Assembly: GCF_045689235.1 (NCBI RefSeq)
Contig: NZ_CP136864.1
Span: forward strand, 682,001-746,000
Reading direction: 5' to 3'
From: Congregibacter variabilis
GTDB taxonomy: Bacteria > Pseudomonadota > Gammaproteobacteria > Pseudomonadales > Halieaceae
DNA length: 64,000 nt
The notes below the pieces were generated by a model, which worked only from the letters and a program-made list of their open reading frames with translations, did not search any database and had not been told where the DNA came from. Positions 1-8,352 of this stretch are shown here, piece after piece (positions within the stretch are counted from its first letter, which is position 1; each line of letters starts with the position of its first letter). The position numbers and the translations under genes were made by a program.

Positions 1-387
1 AAGGCTGTCAAGATCGCCCGGCATATCGTCAAAAAGAACCGCCAGACCTGTCACCCCTAAGTCCCTTATCTCACCGACCTTGGTCTTTAAGGCGCGCTGC
101 GTCGCCCGGTTGTAATCCAGGTAAAGCTCAAAAGGCGACAGGCCGACCTGGAATGAGAGTTTACTTTGTGCGCAGCGCCGACCAACCGCCATAAGATGCT
201 CTCGCTCGGATCGCGGCCAGGATCGCTGCCAGGCCTTGCGCAGATAGGCGTCTGCTTTCGGCGCGTACAGGTAAGCGTCGATGCCGATAGCAGGTAGCCA
301 CCAGGCCATCAACAGTCTGGAGGCTTCTGACCATGGCCGACCATAAAAGCCCTCCAAAACACCCAGCATGGGTTTATCAGCCGTCAT
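1..387 (-). CDS. GH84-type beta-N-acetylglucosaminidase (O-GlcNAcase/hyaluronidase-like), N-terminal part
   Basis: The reading frame opens at 387 with an AGGGAG-type ribosome site just upstream and runs off the left edge, giving 129 residues. The N-terminus carries GVLEGFYGRPW at about residues 8-18 and YLYAPKAD at about 40-47, the opening strands of the GH84 (NAGidase) barrel, and ends in VLFDDMPG, which resembles the catalytic Asp-Asp region of that family. There is no signal peptide, so a cytoplasmic enzyme is likely. Family knowledge suggests hydrolysis of terminal beta-linked N-acetylglucosamine. The rest of the protein is outside the window, so substrate and domain ending cannot be judged. 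Confidence 0.75.
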   Translation of the reverse strand, partial: MTADKPMLGVLEGFYGRPWSEASRLLMAWWLPAIGIDAYLYAPKADAYLRKAWQRSWPRSEREHLMAVGRRCAQSKLSFQVGLSPFELYLDYNRATQRALKTKVGEIRDLGVTGLAVLFDDMPGDLDSL

Positions 388-414
388 ATCTCTCTTTTTA
401 ACTCCCTAGGGCTA

Positions 415-438
415 TTAAAAAAGCATTGCTATATGCTT
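415..438 (-). terminator. Rho-independent terminator, minus strand
   Basis: On the minus strand AAGCAT pairs with ATGCTT around a 6-nt loop and is followed by TTTTAA. It lies between pilZ and the GH84 gene, so it could end read-through from the yceD-to-pilZ block. Confidence 0.55.
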
Positions 439-499
439 AAACGAACTAATTTTTCATGAACAAAGTATGGAATATTCCCGATTAATCGCTTTACTATAG

Positions 500-630
500 C
501 CATGACCCCATTTCCTCGCAGGGATGGTATGTCACCGGAACAAACCCAATGTTCCGTTGTAGAGGATTAACTTCCTTTATGTTTCACTCCTAATGGTCTT
601 ATTGGGCTCCTCTTGGAGCCCACTTTTTTA
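500..630 (+). ncRNA. Candidate small RNA ending in a strong terminator
   Basis: There is no gene upstream on this strand, yet a textbook terminator stands at 604-629. Before it lies a 7-bp hairpin at 536-556 (CGGAACA / TGTTCCG) and four GGA trinucleotides, the core of CsrA/RsmA sites, within about 110 nt. The start is placed after a weak -10-like TACTAT at 493-498, with no good -35. A 22-codon reading frame starts at 501 but has no clear ribosome site. The identity is unknown; an Rsm/Csr-type decoy RNA is only one possibility. Confidence 0.25.
604..629 (+). terminator. Rho-independent terminator, plus strand
   Basis: GGGCTCC pairs perfectly with GGAGCCC around TCTT and is followed by a run of six T. 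It implies a plus-strand transcript from the otherwise gene-less region on its left. Confidence 0.75.
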
Positions 631-822
631 TCAAAAAAACCTAACTATCAATACGTTATGGTCGGTTCTTACCGTAATTTGTCATCCTAAGATATCTCAT
701 GCGTTACCCCTCAGTATTGACTGAGGACCATGCACTCTCTCCTAGTGCAAAAATGGTTTTACGATATTTTTCAAGCGATTAGAGTAAAAACCTTAGGCGT
801 GACGGCATCCAAGGCTTGGATG

Positions 823-1173
823 CTACATCGTATGAGTAGGCCGATCCGAGGCGAGCATGCCTGCAAGGTGCTCTTCTATTTTGGAGTTCGCTGCGGCGTC
901 CTGCTCGGAAAACTGCACGCCAATACCAGAGGTACGATTCCCCTGAGCGCCCCTCGGAGTAACCCAGACCACCTTCCCGGCAATAGGAATCTTGTCGGGC
1001 TCCTCCATCAAGGTCAGTAGCATAAAAACTTCATCGCCAATTTCGTAGCTTTTATTGGTAGGGACAAAGAGTCCGCCGTTCTTGATAAACGGCATATATG
1101 CAGAATAAAGGACTGCTTTGTCCTTTATGGTCAGAGAAAGAATTCCCTGATGGCCTGACGATTGATCACTCAT
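823..1173 (-). CDS. pilZ: PilZ domain protein (type IV pilus assembly PilZ-like)
   Basis: This 116-residue protein is a single PilZ-like domain. Its position directly downstream of holB matches Pseudomonas, where pilZ follows tmk-holB and is needed for type IV pilus biogenesis. The segment FIKNGGLFVPT aligns with the central PilZ strand, followed by a GDEVFMLLTL strand and the KVVWVTP strand. The N-terminus lacks a clear RxxxR c-di-GMP motif, as in the non-binding PilZ proteins of the pilus pathway. It is last in the operon, 45 bp after holB. tatD, the usual next gene, is not present here. Confidence 0.85.
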   Translation of the reverse strand: MSDQSSGHQGILSLTIKDKAVLYSAYMPFIKNGGLFVPTNKSYEIGDEVFMLLTLMEEPDKIPIAGKVVWVTPRGAQGNRTSGIGVQFSEQDAAANSKIEEHLAGMLASDRPTHTM

Positions 1174-1218
1174 GATAACGGAGACACGCTTTTGAGAGCC
1201 TTGAGTGTAGCATCGCGT

Positions 1219-2205
1219 TTATCTGTCCCAAAGCCTATTGATCACAGACGTTGCACTAAACCTGAGAAGATCTACGTTGGGGTTGGTCCCGCTACGCTTT
1301 GCCGCCCGCAGCCCTGCGATGGTTTCAAGTGCTGCGAAGCCCCTTTGAGCCTCCCCGGATCGAAGTTTGCCCGCTGGCAATTCTCGCAGCCACCCTTGCA
1401 GGTTGCTTTCCAGTACATCAAGAGCGCTATCGGGCTGAACCTTTGCGACTGCTTGCTCAAGCGCGGGCGACGGGCGACCATCTGTCAAGATAGCCTTGGC
1501 CGTACTATACAAACCGATGAGTGCATCTGACTCGTCACTTTGCAGTTTTTCCATCGCATCCAATGGCCTTCCAGCACACAGTTCAAGCATTTCATCTATG
1601 GGCTGACTACTGGATGTCTCACCGTCAAGCGCATCCAGCAACCACTCTCGACTATGCAGCATGCTGGGTGACGGCAGCTGCCATCGCTGACAGCGGGAGC
1701 GTATTGTGGCCGGCAATGGATAACCGCTGGCACACACCAAAATAATAAACGTTTCCGACGACGGCTCTTCCAGGCATTTCAGAAAAGCATTAAATGCCGC
1801 TTGTGTCAGTGATTCTGCGGGGGAAATCAGCATTACCTTGGAGCGGCCCAGCGTGGGCGTGCCAGCGGCAAAGCGAATTACCTCCCGCACCGCATCGATG
1901 CCGATGGCCTTACCGGTCTCTACCGGCACAACAGTCAGCAGGTCCGGATGCGCTCCGCTCGCACTCAGGGTGCAGGTTTTACAGTTCCCGCAATTCCCAT
2001 CGCAACCCCTTTCACTGCACAGCAAATGCCGCGCTAGAGACAGGGCTAGTCGATTTCTGCCTGTTCCTGGCTGGCCTTCCAGGAGCATTGCGTGGGGCAG
2101 TCGCCCGTTTGCGTACTGGGTAGTCAGGCTACTCCAGATCTCTGTATGCCAGGGAAGACATCGAGACTGGGCTGGGGGGATGATCAGCGGCGGTAATTCC
2201 AGCAT
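1219..2205 (-). CDS. holB: DNA polymerase III delta-prime subunit
   Basis: A 328-residue AAA+ clamp-loader subunit that helps load the beta clamp on primed DNA. The N-terminal region has GQPGTGRNRLA at about residue 44, a degenerate P-loop without the lysine, as is normal for delta-prime, which does not hydrolyse ATP. A zinc-binding set CDGNCGNCKTC lies at about 68-78, and LKCLEEPS at about 142 is the family's SRC-preceding helix; SRC follows in TIRSRCQRW. The start codon overlaps the tmk stop (TGATG), which indicates translational coupling. Confidence 0.93.
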   Translation of the reverse strand: MLELPPLIIPPAQSRCLPWHTEIWSSLTTQYANGRLPHAMLLEGQPGTGRNRLALSLARHLLCSERGCDGNCGNCKTCTLSASGAHPDLLTVVPVETGKAIGIDAVREVIRFAAGTPTLGRSKVMLISPAESLTQAAFNAFLKCLEEPSSETFIILVCASGYPLPATIRSRCQRWQLPSPSMLHSREWLLDALDGETSSSQPIDEMLELCAGRPLDAMEKLQSDESDALIGLYSTAKAILTDGRPSPALEQAVAKVQPDSALDVLESNLQGWLRELPAGKLRSGEAQRGFAALETIAGLRAAKRSGTNPNVDLLRFSATSVINRLWDR

Positions 2206-2852
2206 CAGCTATCTACCAATGGGGGGCACGCTAGCAAGTCCTCGACCACGGCCTGCAGAGAAGACTCTACTTCAAAGAGCTCTGCGGACGCATCGATGAT
2301 CTGATAGCGCCCGCTACTGCGCCGGGCCCGGGATAGATAAGACTGTCTTACGCGCTCAAAAAACGCATGATCCTCTTGCTCAAATCTGTCCAGCGCTCCC
2401 CTGCCCCTGGCCCGCGACAGACCGATCTCTGCCGGCACATCAAGTAATAAAGTCAGATCGGGACGCAGTCCGTTCTGCACCAACTCCTCCAGAGCACTCA
2501 CGGGCGCCTCTCCCAAACCGCGCCCAGCACCCTGGTAGGCATAACTTGCATCGGTAAATCGATCACACAGCACCCATTGCCCTCGTTGCAACGCTGGCAC
2601 GATGCATTCACTAAGATGCTGGGCGCGAGCGGCAAACATCATCAGTAACTCCGCAAGAGGATCGATATCAATCTCTGACGGCGCCAATAAAGTCTCACGC
2701 AATTGCTCCCCAAGTCGGGTCCCACCGGGCTCACGCGTACAGACAATGTCGACGTTGGCTTCACGCAAGCGTTTTTCGACATAGGCCATTGCCGTACTCT
2801 TGCCCGCCCCCTCGCCACCCTCCAGGGTGATAAATAAGCCTCGCTGACTCAC
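2205..2852 (-). CDS. tmk: Thymidylate kinase
   Basis: A 215-residue dTMP kinase that makes dTDP for DNA synthesis. The P-loop is GGEGAGKST at about residues 12-20, the DR motif lies in CDRFTDASYAYQGAGRG at about 96-112, and the LID region is Arg-rich (SRARGRGALDRFE). Length and motif order match bacterial Tmk. It sits 2 bp after mltG and overlaps holB by one base, inside the minus-strand operon. Confidence 0.96.
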   Translation of the reverse strand: MSQRGLFITLEGGEGAGKSTAMAYVEKRLREANVDIVCTREPGGTRLGEQLRETLLAPSEIDIDPLAELLMMFAARAQHLSECIVPALQRGQWVLCDRFTDASYAYQGAGRGLGEAPVSALEELVQNGLRPDLTLLLDVPAEIGLSRARGRGALDRFEQEDHAFFERVRQSYLSRARRSSGRYQIIDASAELFEVESSLQAVVEDLLACPPLVDS

Positions 2853-2854
2853 TG

Positions 2855-3883
2855 CTACTTGTTCTCCGGTGATGATCGATAGTTGGCTCGTCGCGATAAT
2901 TGAAAACGACGCACGGCATCTTCGTGCTCTTTTAGAGTTGCGCTGAACTCATGGCTACCATCACCCCGGGCCACAAAATAAAGGGCATCACCCGGTGCCG
3001 GGTCCACCGCCGCCATCAGCGCGTCCCTTCCTGGCAGGGCAATAGGACCCGGGGGCAGGCCGTGATGACGATAACTGTTGTAAGCATTACTCGCGTCGTT
3101 CAAATGCTTGCGCTGCAGATTACCCTGAAATGCGTCACCAAGTCCGTAGATCACGGCGGGATCCGTTTGTAAGCGCATGCCCAGCTCAAGTCGGCGGACA
3201 AAGACACCGCCAATGGCTGGTCTTTCCTGCGCTAGCCCGGTTTCTTTTTCTATGATGGACGCCATGATCAGAGCTTCATAAGGCTCACTGTAAGGCAATT
3301 CTGCTCGCCGTTGCTGCCAAGCATGTGCAAGCGCTTCTTCCATCAAACGATGAGCCTCAGACAACAACTTGAAATCACTGTCGCCGCGCTCGTATTGATA
3401 GGTCTCTGGCAAGAAGTACCCTTCAGCGCTCGCTGCGGGAGCCACCAGATCCAGCAAGCGACTGTCGTTTGCCCCTGCAAGGGTGCTCCGAATTCCTTGG
3501 CTGGCCTGAATAAGTGCCAGGGCATCAGACAGGGTAATGCCCTCCGGCAAGGTCACCAGGTAGCGAACAGTGTCCCCGCTTTGCAGCAATGTGAGGAGTC
3601 CCTCGGGGGTTATCCCCTGATTTAAACGATATTCCCCACGTAGAATTCGACTGTCTGCTCCCAGCAATCGGCCCATGATATTGAGCAGTCGTTCGTGATC
3701 TAGGACGCCTCTTTTTGCGAGATGCCGTGACAACCGGCTCAAGCTGTCGCCTGGCTCTACCTGCAGAACAATGCCTTCTGCAGGTAGTGTGAGGGGTCGC
3801 TCCCACCAGTCGCGCAACAACACTGCGCTGGCGACAAGCGCTACCAAAAGCAGGACCACCGCCAGGCTTAGATTGCGCAGCAA
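2855..3883 (-). CDS. mltG: Endolytic murein transglycosylase MltG
   Basis: A 342-residue YceG-family inner-membrane lytic transglycosylase that cleaves nascent glycan strands. One membrane helix spans about residues 5-24. A LysM-like segment follows (VEPGDSLSRLSRHLAKRG at about 43-60). The catalytic block IMASIIEKETG at about 206-216 contains the family's essential glutamate, followed by RLQTDPAVIYGLG. The gene overlaps pabC by 16 bp. The pabC-mltG-tmk-holB order is the usual gammaproteobacterial arrangement. Confidence 0.95.
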   Translation of the reverse strand: MLRNLSLAVVLLLVALVASAVLLRDWWERPLTLPAEGIVLQVEPGDSLSRLSRHLAKRGVLDHERLLNIMGRLLGADSRILRGEYRLNQGITPEGLLTLLQSGDTVRYLVTLPEGITLSDALALIQASQGIRSTLAGANDSRLLDLVAPAASAEGYFLPETYQYERGDSDFKLLSEAHRLMEEALAHAWQQRRAELPYSEPYEALIMASIIEKETGLAQERPAIGGVFVRRLELGMRLQTDPAVIYGLGDAFQGNLQRKHLNDASNAYNSYRHHGLPPGPIALPGRDALMAAVDPAPGDALYFVARGDGSHEFSATLKEHEDAVRRFQLSRRANYRSSPENK

Positions 3884-4701
3884 AACTGAGCCTCTCGCTT
3901 GTAAGTACGCTGAAGCTCTCTCACTACGGCCGATGGCTCAAAGCTGTGCTCATCCCACTGCGCCACTTCGCGAATACCTACGACGGTGTTGCAGATAAAC
4001 ATGGCATCAGCAGCCTCCAGCTGCGCCGCCTTCAAAGTGCCCTCTTCAGCAGACAATCCCAGTTGCCCGGAAAGTTGCTCCAGGATCAGTCGCCGTCGGG
4101 TACCGAGCACACCGCTGCGATTGCAATCGGGAGTCAGCAAGGTTCCGCCGTAAATCGCAAATACATTGGCATTACTGGAGCATTGGTAAGATCCATCGGC
4201 AAGGCGTAGCAGTACGTCGTCAACATTTTTCTCCTGCGCCTCTGCAGCTGCCATGACCTGCTCCAGACGATTGCAATGCTTGAGGCCCGCCAGCAGGGGT
4301 TGCTCGCCCATGCGTATCGACGAGGTCAGCACAGTCGCAGCTTGCGCCACCTGAAAAGGTTCGCGACCCAGCTCCGAATACATGGTGCTTATGTTTACAC
4401 CAGCATTCTTTGTAGGGGCGTATCCTCTTCGGCCTCCCCTGCGACTAACCGTAATGCGAAGAACGCCGGCATTGCCAACACAGTTGCCGAGTGCCTCAAC
4501 GATGGCTGTTTGGATGTCTGCAATACACACCTCGATGCCCAGACGCTCGCCTCCAAGCTTCAGTCTATCCAGATGCAGCTCTGGCCAGAGAGGGGTGCCG
4601 CCAACAACCAGTAGAGTTTCAAAAAGCCCATCACCGTAAAGAAACGCACGGTCCGTGGCGGGCACCGATGCCGTGCATTGCTCGGTCATCCCAGGTGTCA
4701 A
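3868..4701 (-). CDS. pabC: Aminodeoxychorismate lyase
   Basis: A 277-residue fold-type IV PLP enzyme that converts 4-amino-4-deoxychorismate to p-aminobenzoate and pyruvate for folate synthesis. DGLFETLLV near residue 24 and GLKHCNRLEQVMA near 137, which carries the Schiff-base lysine, are typical. SNANVFAIYGGTLLTP is the usual cofactor-binding strand. The place between fabF and mltG is conserved, which separates it from the closely related branched-chain aminotransferases. Confidence 0.9.
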   Translation of the reverse strand: MTPGMTEQCTASVPATDRAFLYGDGLFETLLVVGGTPLWPELHLDRLKLGGERLGIEVCIADIQTAIVEALGNCVGNAGVLRITVSRRGGRRGYAPTKNAGVNISTMYSELGREPFQVAQAATVLTSSIRMGEQPLLAGLKHCNRLEQVMAAAEAQEKNVDDVLLRLADGSYQCSSNANVFAIYGGTLLTPDCNRSGVLGTRRRLILEQLSGQLGLSAEEGTLKAAQLEAADAMFICNTVVGIREVAQWDEHSFEPSAVVRELQRTYKREAQFCCAI

Positions 4702-4709
4702 CTCGCCGC

Positions 4710-5951
4710 TTAAACGCGACCGAATATCAAGGAGCCGTTGGTGCCACCAAAACCGAAAGAGTTAGAGAGGCTGTGAGTGATGGTCATTTCCCGCGCGGTG
4801 TGGGGAACATAATCCAACACGCAACCCTCGCCTGGCTTATCCAGATTAATCGTCGGTGGAGCCACCTGATCACGAACGGCAAGCACCGCAAACACCGCCT
4901 CTACCGCACCGGCGGCTCCAAGGAGGTGTCCGATCATGGATTTTGTAGAACTCACCGCAACGGTCTCGGCAGCAGTGCCGAACACCGACTCCACTGCGCG
5001 GCTCTCAGCAACATCACCAGCAAGTGTAGATGTGCCGTGGGCGTTCACATACTCGATGCTTGCGGGGTCTAGTTGTGCGTCCAGCATCGCGTTGCGCATA
5101 GCGTCCGCTGCACCGCGACCATCTTCAGGAGGAAGTGTCATGTGATAGGCATCGCCGCTCATACCAAAGCCACATACCTCGGCAAAAATATGCGCACCGC
5201 GAGCCTTGGCACTTTCGTATTCTTCCAGAAACATCATTCCCGCACCGTCGCCCAGCACAAAGCCATCGCGATCCGCATCCCAGGGACGAGAGGCCGCCTG
5301 CGGGTCATCATTGCGAGTGGACAACGCACGTGCGGCGGCAAAGCCACCCAGGCCGACTTTTGTGGTCGCCATTTCGGCGCCACCGGCTAACATCGCGTCA
5401 GCATCACCCTGAGAAATCATACGCGCGGCAAGGCCAATATTGTGAGTGCCACTGGTACATGCCGTGACGATGGCAATATTGGGGCCACGCAGACCATAGC
5501 GAACCGACAGGTTGCCCGCGATCATATTGATAATCGATCCGGGTACAAAAAACGGCGAAATGCGTCGTGGACCGGCGCTATTCACAATCTCCGAGTTTTT
5601 CTCTATCTGGCCGATGCCACCAATACCCGAGCCAATCGCACAGCCTACACGGCCGGCATTTTCCTCGCTTATGGTGAAGCCAGAGTGGTCGAATGCCTGA
5701 ATACCTGCGGCCATGCCGTACTGCACAAAGGTATCCATCTTTCGCGCGTCTTTGGCTGGCAGGTACGCTTCGATATCAAAGTCCCGAACGCTCGAGCTAA
5801 ACCGTGTGCTGTAAGCGTCGACATCAAAGGTCTCTATGGGGGCAGCGCCGCTACGTCCCGCAAGTATCGATGTCCAACTTGACTCCACATCGTGCCCCAC
5901 GGGAGTGACCAAGCCCATCCCCGTCACAACTACCCGTCTTCCCTTCACCAT
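4710..5951 (-). CDS. fabF: Beta-ketoacyl-ACP synthase II
   Basis: A 413-residue elongating ketosynthase of type II fatty-acid synthesis. The Cys-His-His active site is visible: C165 in VTACTSGTHNIG, a His in NAHGTST at about 305 and a His in KSMIGHLLGAAGAVEA at about 342. C-terminal NSFGFGGTN is also present. It follows acpP, from which it is separated by a terminator-like hairpin at 6001-6036. FabF may do double duty in initiation, since no fabH is seen in the cluster. Confidence 0.95.
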   Translation of the reverse strand: MVKGRRVVVTGMGLVTPVGHDVESSWTSILAGRSGAAPIETFDVDAYSTRFSSSVRDFDIEAYLPAKDARKMDTFVQYGMAAGIQAFDHSGFTISEENAGRVGCAIGSGIGGIGQIEKNSEIVNSAGPRRISPFFVPGSIINMIAGNLSVRYGLRGPNIAIVTACTSGTHNIGLAARMISQGDADAMLAGGAEMATTKVGLGGFAAARALSTRNDDPQAASRPWDADRDGFVLGDGAGMMFLEEYESAKARGAHIFAEVCGFGMSGDAYHMTLPPEDGRGAADAMRNAMLDAQLDPASIEYVNAHGTSTLAGDVAESRAVESVFGTAAETVAVSSTKSMIGHLLGAAGAVEAVFAVLAVRDQVAPPTINLDKPGEGCVLDYVPHTAREMTITHSLSNSFGFGGTNGSLIFGRV

Positions 5952-6000
5952 TGATCTCCCTTCGATGACGATTCACCGTCAACTTACCGTGTATACACAA

Positions 6001-6036
6001 ACAGAAAAGCCGTGATACCTGGCGGTAGTCACGGCT
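6001..6036 (-). terminator. Terminator/attenuator hairpin between acpP and fabF
   Basis: On the minus strand AGCCGTGA (6036-6029) pairs perfectly with TCACGGCT (6015-6008) around a 13-nt loop, followed by TTTTCTGTTTG. Placed between acpP and fabF, it should make part of the acpP transcripts end here and so raise acpP expression over fabF. Confidence 0.7.
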
Positions 6037-6074
6037 CTTCACGTGCTAAACGCGTAAACGCGCTAGCGATGCCC

Positions 6075-6311
6075 TCAGGAGAGGTGCTCGTTGATATAGT
6101 CGATTGCCAACTTGACGGTTGTAATCTTCTCAGCTTCCTCGTCAGGAATTTCAGTTTCAAATTCCTCCTCAAGGGCCATGACAAGCTCTACCGTGTCAAG
6201 CGAGTCTGCACCAAGATCTTCAACGAACGAAGCCTCGGTCTGTACTTCTTCTTCTTTGACGCCGAGCTGCTCAGCGACGATTTTTTTTACGCGTTCTTCA
6301 ATGCTGCTCAT
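6075..6311 (-). CDS. acpP: Acyl carrier protein
   Basis: A 78-residue acidic four-helix carrier protein. The phosphopantetheine attachment serine is S37 in GADSLDTVELVMALE. Length and sequence are those of housekeeping AcpP. It lies between fabG and fabF, as in Escherichia coli and Pseudomonas, and is followed by a terminator hairpin. Confidence 0.98.
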   Translation of the reverse strand: MSSIEERVKKIVAEQLGVKEEEVQTEASFVEDLGADSLDTVELVMALEEEFETEIPDEEAEKITTVKLAIDYINEHLS

Positions 6312-6417
6312 GATCCTCGAATACTCCTGCTGAAGGAAAGCCTACACCCCTAACGTTACCGGGTTGGTGCGAAGTCTACCGTCTTTTTGCTATCCGGCAT
6401 ACACCCCATCCCGATCA

Positions 6418-7170
6418 TTAGGCCATGTACATACCACCGTTAATGTGAATTGTTTCGCCCGTAATATACGCTGCCGCGTCGCTGCACAAAAATGCAACAA
6501 GGGCACCGATTTCTTTTGCTTCCCCCAAACGTGCCAGAGGAATCTGAGACAACATTGCAGAACGTTGATCGTCGCTAAGCGCCGCCGTCATATCGGTGTC
6601 GATAAAACCCGGCGCAACCGCGTTGACCGTGATGTTTCGTGCACCTATTTCTCTCGCCAGTGCCCGGGAAAACCCTTCTGCACCAGCTTTACTCGCTGCG
6701 TAGTTGCTCTGGCCGGCGTTCCCCATAGAGCCTACTACCGAAGTGATATTCACAATACGGCCCCAGCGCGCCTTGGTCATCCCACGCAGGGCCGCTTTTG
6801 ATGTTTTAAACAGCGCAGTGAGATTTGTATCTAACACTCCCTGCCACTCATCATCTTTCATGCGCAAAAGAATATTGTCGCGGGTGATCCCTGCATTGTT
6901 GACGAGGATCAGCGGCGCGCCGAAACGCTCGTTGATCGTCGCAAGGACCGAGGCAACGCTCTCGGGATCTGCAACGTCCAGGCACAGGCCGGCTCCGCCG
7001 TTGCCACTTAGGCGATCATCAATCGCCTGCGCCCCGTTTTCAGTGGTGGCAGTGCCGATGACCGTGTGTCCATTGGCCGCCAAAGCGTCAGCGATAGCCT
7101 GCCCGATACCACGGCTTGCCCCGGTCACCAAGGCGACCCGGGATCCAGTATCCTGCGTATCTTCTGTCAT
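6418..7170 (-). CDS. fabG: 3-oxoacyl-ACP reductase
   Basis: A 250-residue classical short-chain dehydrogenase that reduces 3-oxoacyl-ACP with NADPH. The nucleotide-binding motif is TGASRGIG at about residues 16-23, NNAG lies near 90, the catalytic Tyr-Lys pair is in SNYAASKAG near 155, and VAPGFIDTDM follows. The place between fabD and acpP confirms the FabG assignment over other SDRs. Confidence 0.95.
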   Translation of the reverse strand: MTEDTQDTGSRVALVTGASRGIGQAIADALAANGHTVIGTATTENGAQAIDDRLSGNGGAGLCLDVADPESVASVLATINERFGAPLILVNNAGITRDNILLRMKDDEWQGVLDTNLTALFKTSKAALRGMTKARWGRIVNITSVVGSMGNAGQSNYAASKAGAEGFSRALAREIGARNITVNAVAPGFIDTDMTAALSDDQRSAMLSQIPLARLGEAKEIGALVAFLCSDAAAYITGETIHINGGMYMA

Positions 7171-7198
7171 CGTTCTATCCCTTTTATTTTTTTACTGC

Positions 7199-8146
7199 TT
7201 AATCGCTCAGCGAATTCACAGCAGCGTGGAGATCCTCGGGCTTTTCAAGGTAAGCACAGGAAACGCCCTTATCAATACGCCGTAGCAGTCCACCCAGGAC
7301 GTTGCCAGCACCGCACTCAAGAAATTGCGCTGCACCCATGTTCTGCAGCTTAGCAACGCAGTCGGTCCAGCGCACCGCCGAGGATATCTGCTGTACCAGT
7401 AGCTCTCGAATTTTCTCCGGATCCTGCTCTGTTTGCGCATGCACGTTGTGAACGACGGGAATCTCCGGCGTCGAGATCTCAATGTCTGCGAGCACTCGGG
7501 CAAGTTTCTCTCCCGCGGGCAGCATCAATGAAGTGTGGAACGGTGCGCTTACCGCCAGCGGCATGGCACGCTTGGCGCCGGCGTCTTTCAATGCCGTAAT
7601 CGCCGCATCCACGGCTGCGCAATTACCGGCAATCACGACCTGCCCGGGTGCATTAAAGTTCACAGCTTCAACGACACCCTCGTGAGCGGCAGACACCTGT
7701 TCGCAGATCTGTGTTACCGCATCATCGTCAAGGCCCAGCACCGCCGCCATGGAACCGACGCCCACAGGCACAGCTGTTTGCATGAAACGCCCACGCTCGC
7801 GAACCAGGGTAATCGCATCACTAAGACTTAAGGCGCCTGCACAACACAAGGCGGAAAACTCACCAAGACTGTGCCCGGCCATCGCCGCAGGCTTTACGCC
7901 ACCGCGAGCAAGCCAGGCACGCCAGAGTGCAACGGAGGATGCCAACAGGGCCGGCTGGGTGTATTCGGTCAGATTGAGCTGCTCGGGGTCGCCTTCGAGC
8001 ACTAAAGCCAACAGGTCAAAACCCAGAGCTTCGGAGGACTCGTCAAAAACCGCAGCCACTTCGGGAAACTCGGTCGCAGCTTCAGCGAGCATGCCAACGC
8101 GTTGGCTACCCTGCCCGGGAAACAAAAAAGCGAGATCTTGACGCAT
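7199..8146 (-). CDS. fabD: Malonyl-CoA:ACP transacylase
   Basis: A 315-residue enzyme that loads malonate onto ACP. LFPGQGSQ at about residues 8-15 and the nucleophile elbow GHSLGEFSALCCAG with its serine at about 92 are diagnostic, with the catalytic His in SAPFHTSLM near 202. The ribosome site TAGGAGT precedes the ATG. It is the first fab gene here. The 206-bp region upstream, where plsX and often fabH would stand, contains no gene but carries an inverted repeat at 8186-8200. Confidence 0.95.
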   Translation of the reverse strand: MRQDLAFLFPGQGSQRVGMLAEAATEFPEVAAVFDESSEALGFDLLALVLEGDPEQLNLTEYTQPALLASSVALWRAWLARGGVKPAAMAGHSLGEFSALCCAGALSLSDAITLVRERGRFMQTAVPVGVGSMAAVLGLDDDAVTQICEQVSAAHEGVVEAVNFNAPGQVVIAGNCAAVDAAITALKDAGAKRAMPLAVSAPFHTSLMLPAGEKLARVLADIEISTPEIPVVHNVHAQTEQDPEKIRELLVQQISSAVRWTDCVAKLQNMGAAQFLECGAGNVLGGLLRRIDKGVSCAYLEKPEDLHAAVNSLSD

Positions 8147-8185
8147 ACACTAACTCCTATCAGCTCTGGGAGGCCTGACTCTTAG

Positions 8186-8200
8186 GTGTAACGATTACAC
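8186..8200. promoter_or_regulatory. 15-bp palindrome upstream of fabD (possible operator)
   Basis: GTGTAA-CGA-TTACAC is a perfect inverted repeat 40-54 bp upstream of the fabD start, in the only sizeable gap of the block. A TTGCTA/CACTAT promoter-like pair with 16-bp spacing lies just upstream on the minus strand. The binding protein is unknown; TetR-type lipid regulators use palindromes of this size. Confidence 0.4.
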
Positions 8201-8352
8201 GCAAGAGCGCATAGTGTTCATGAAAACGGGTATAGCAACGAACTGCGGCACCGCGATCAAGCAACAGACTGCATTTACAGACCGTTGCTTATTCGAAGGT
8301 GCCGCTGGTTACCTACCTGACCGCCCCATGCTTTCACATTGAGCGGGAGGAT

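Larger units (their letters stand above)
388..822. other. Gene-less gap between pilZ and the GH84 gene
   Basis: No convincing protein gene is seen in this 435-bp stretch. It holds a minus-strand terminator at 415-438, a plus-strand terminator at 604-629 with a second hairpin at 536-556 (a possible small RNA), and a perfect 7-bp inverted repeat at 709-726 (CCTCAGT, loop ATTG, ACTGAGG) just downstream of pilZ with no U-run. Confidence 0.6.
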
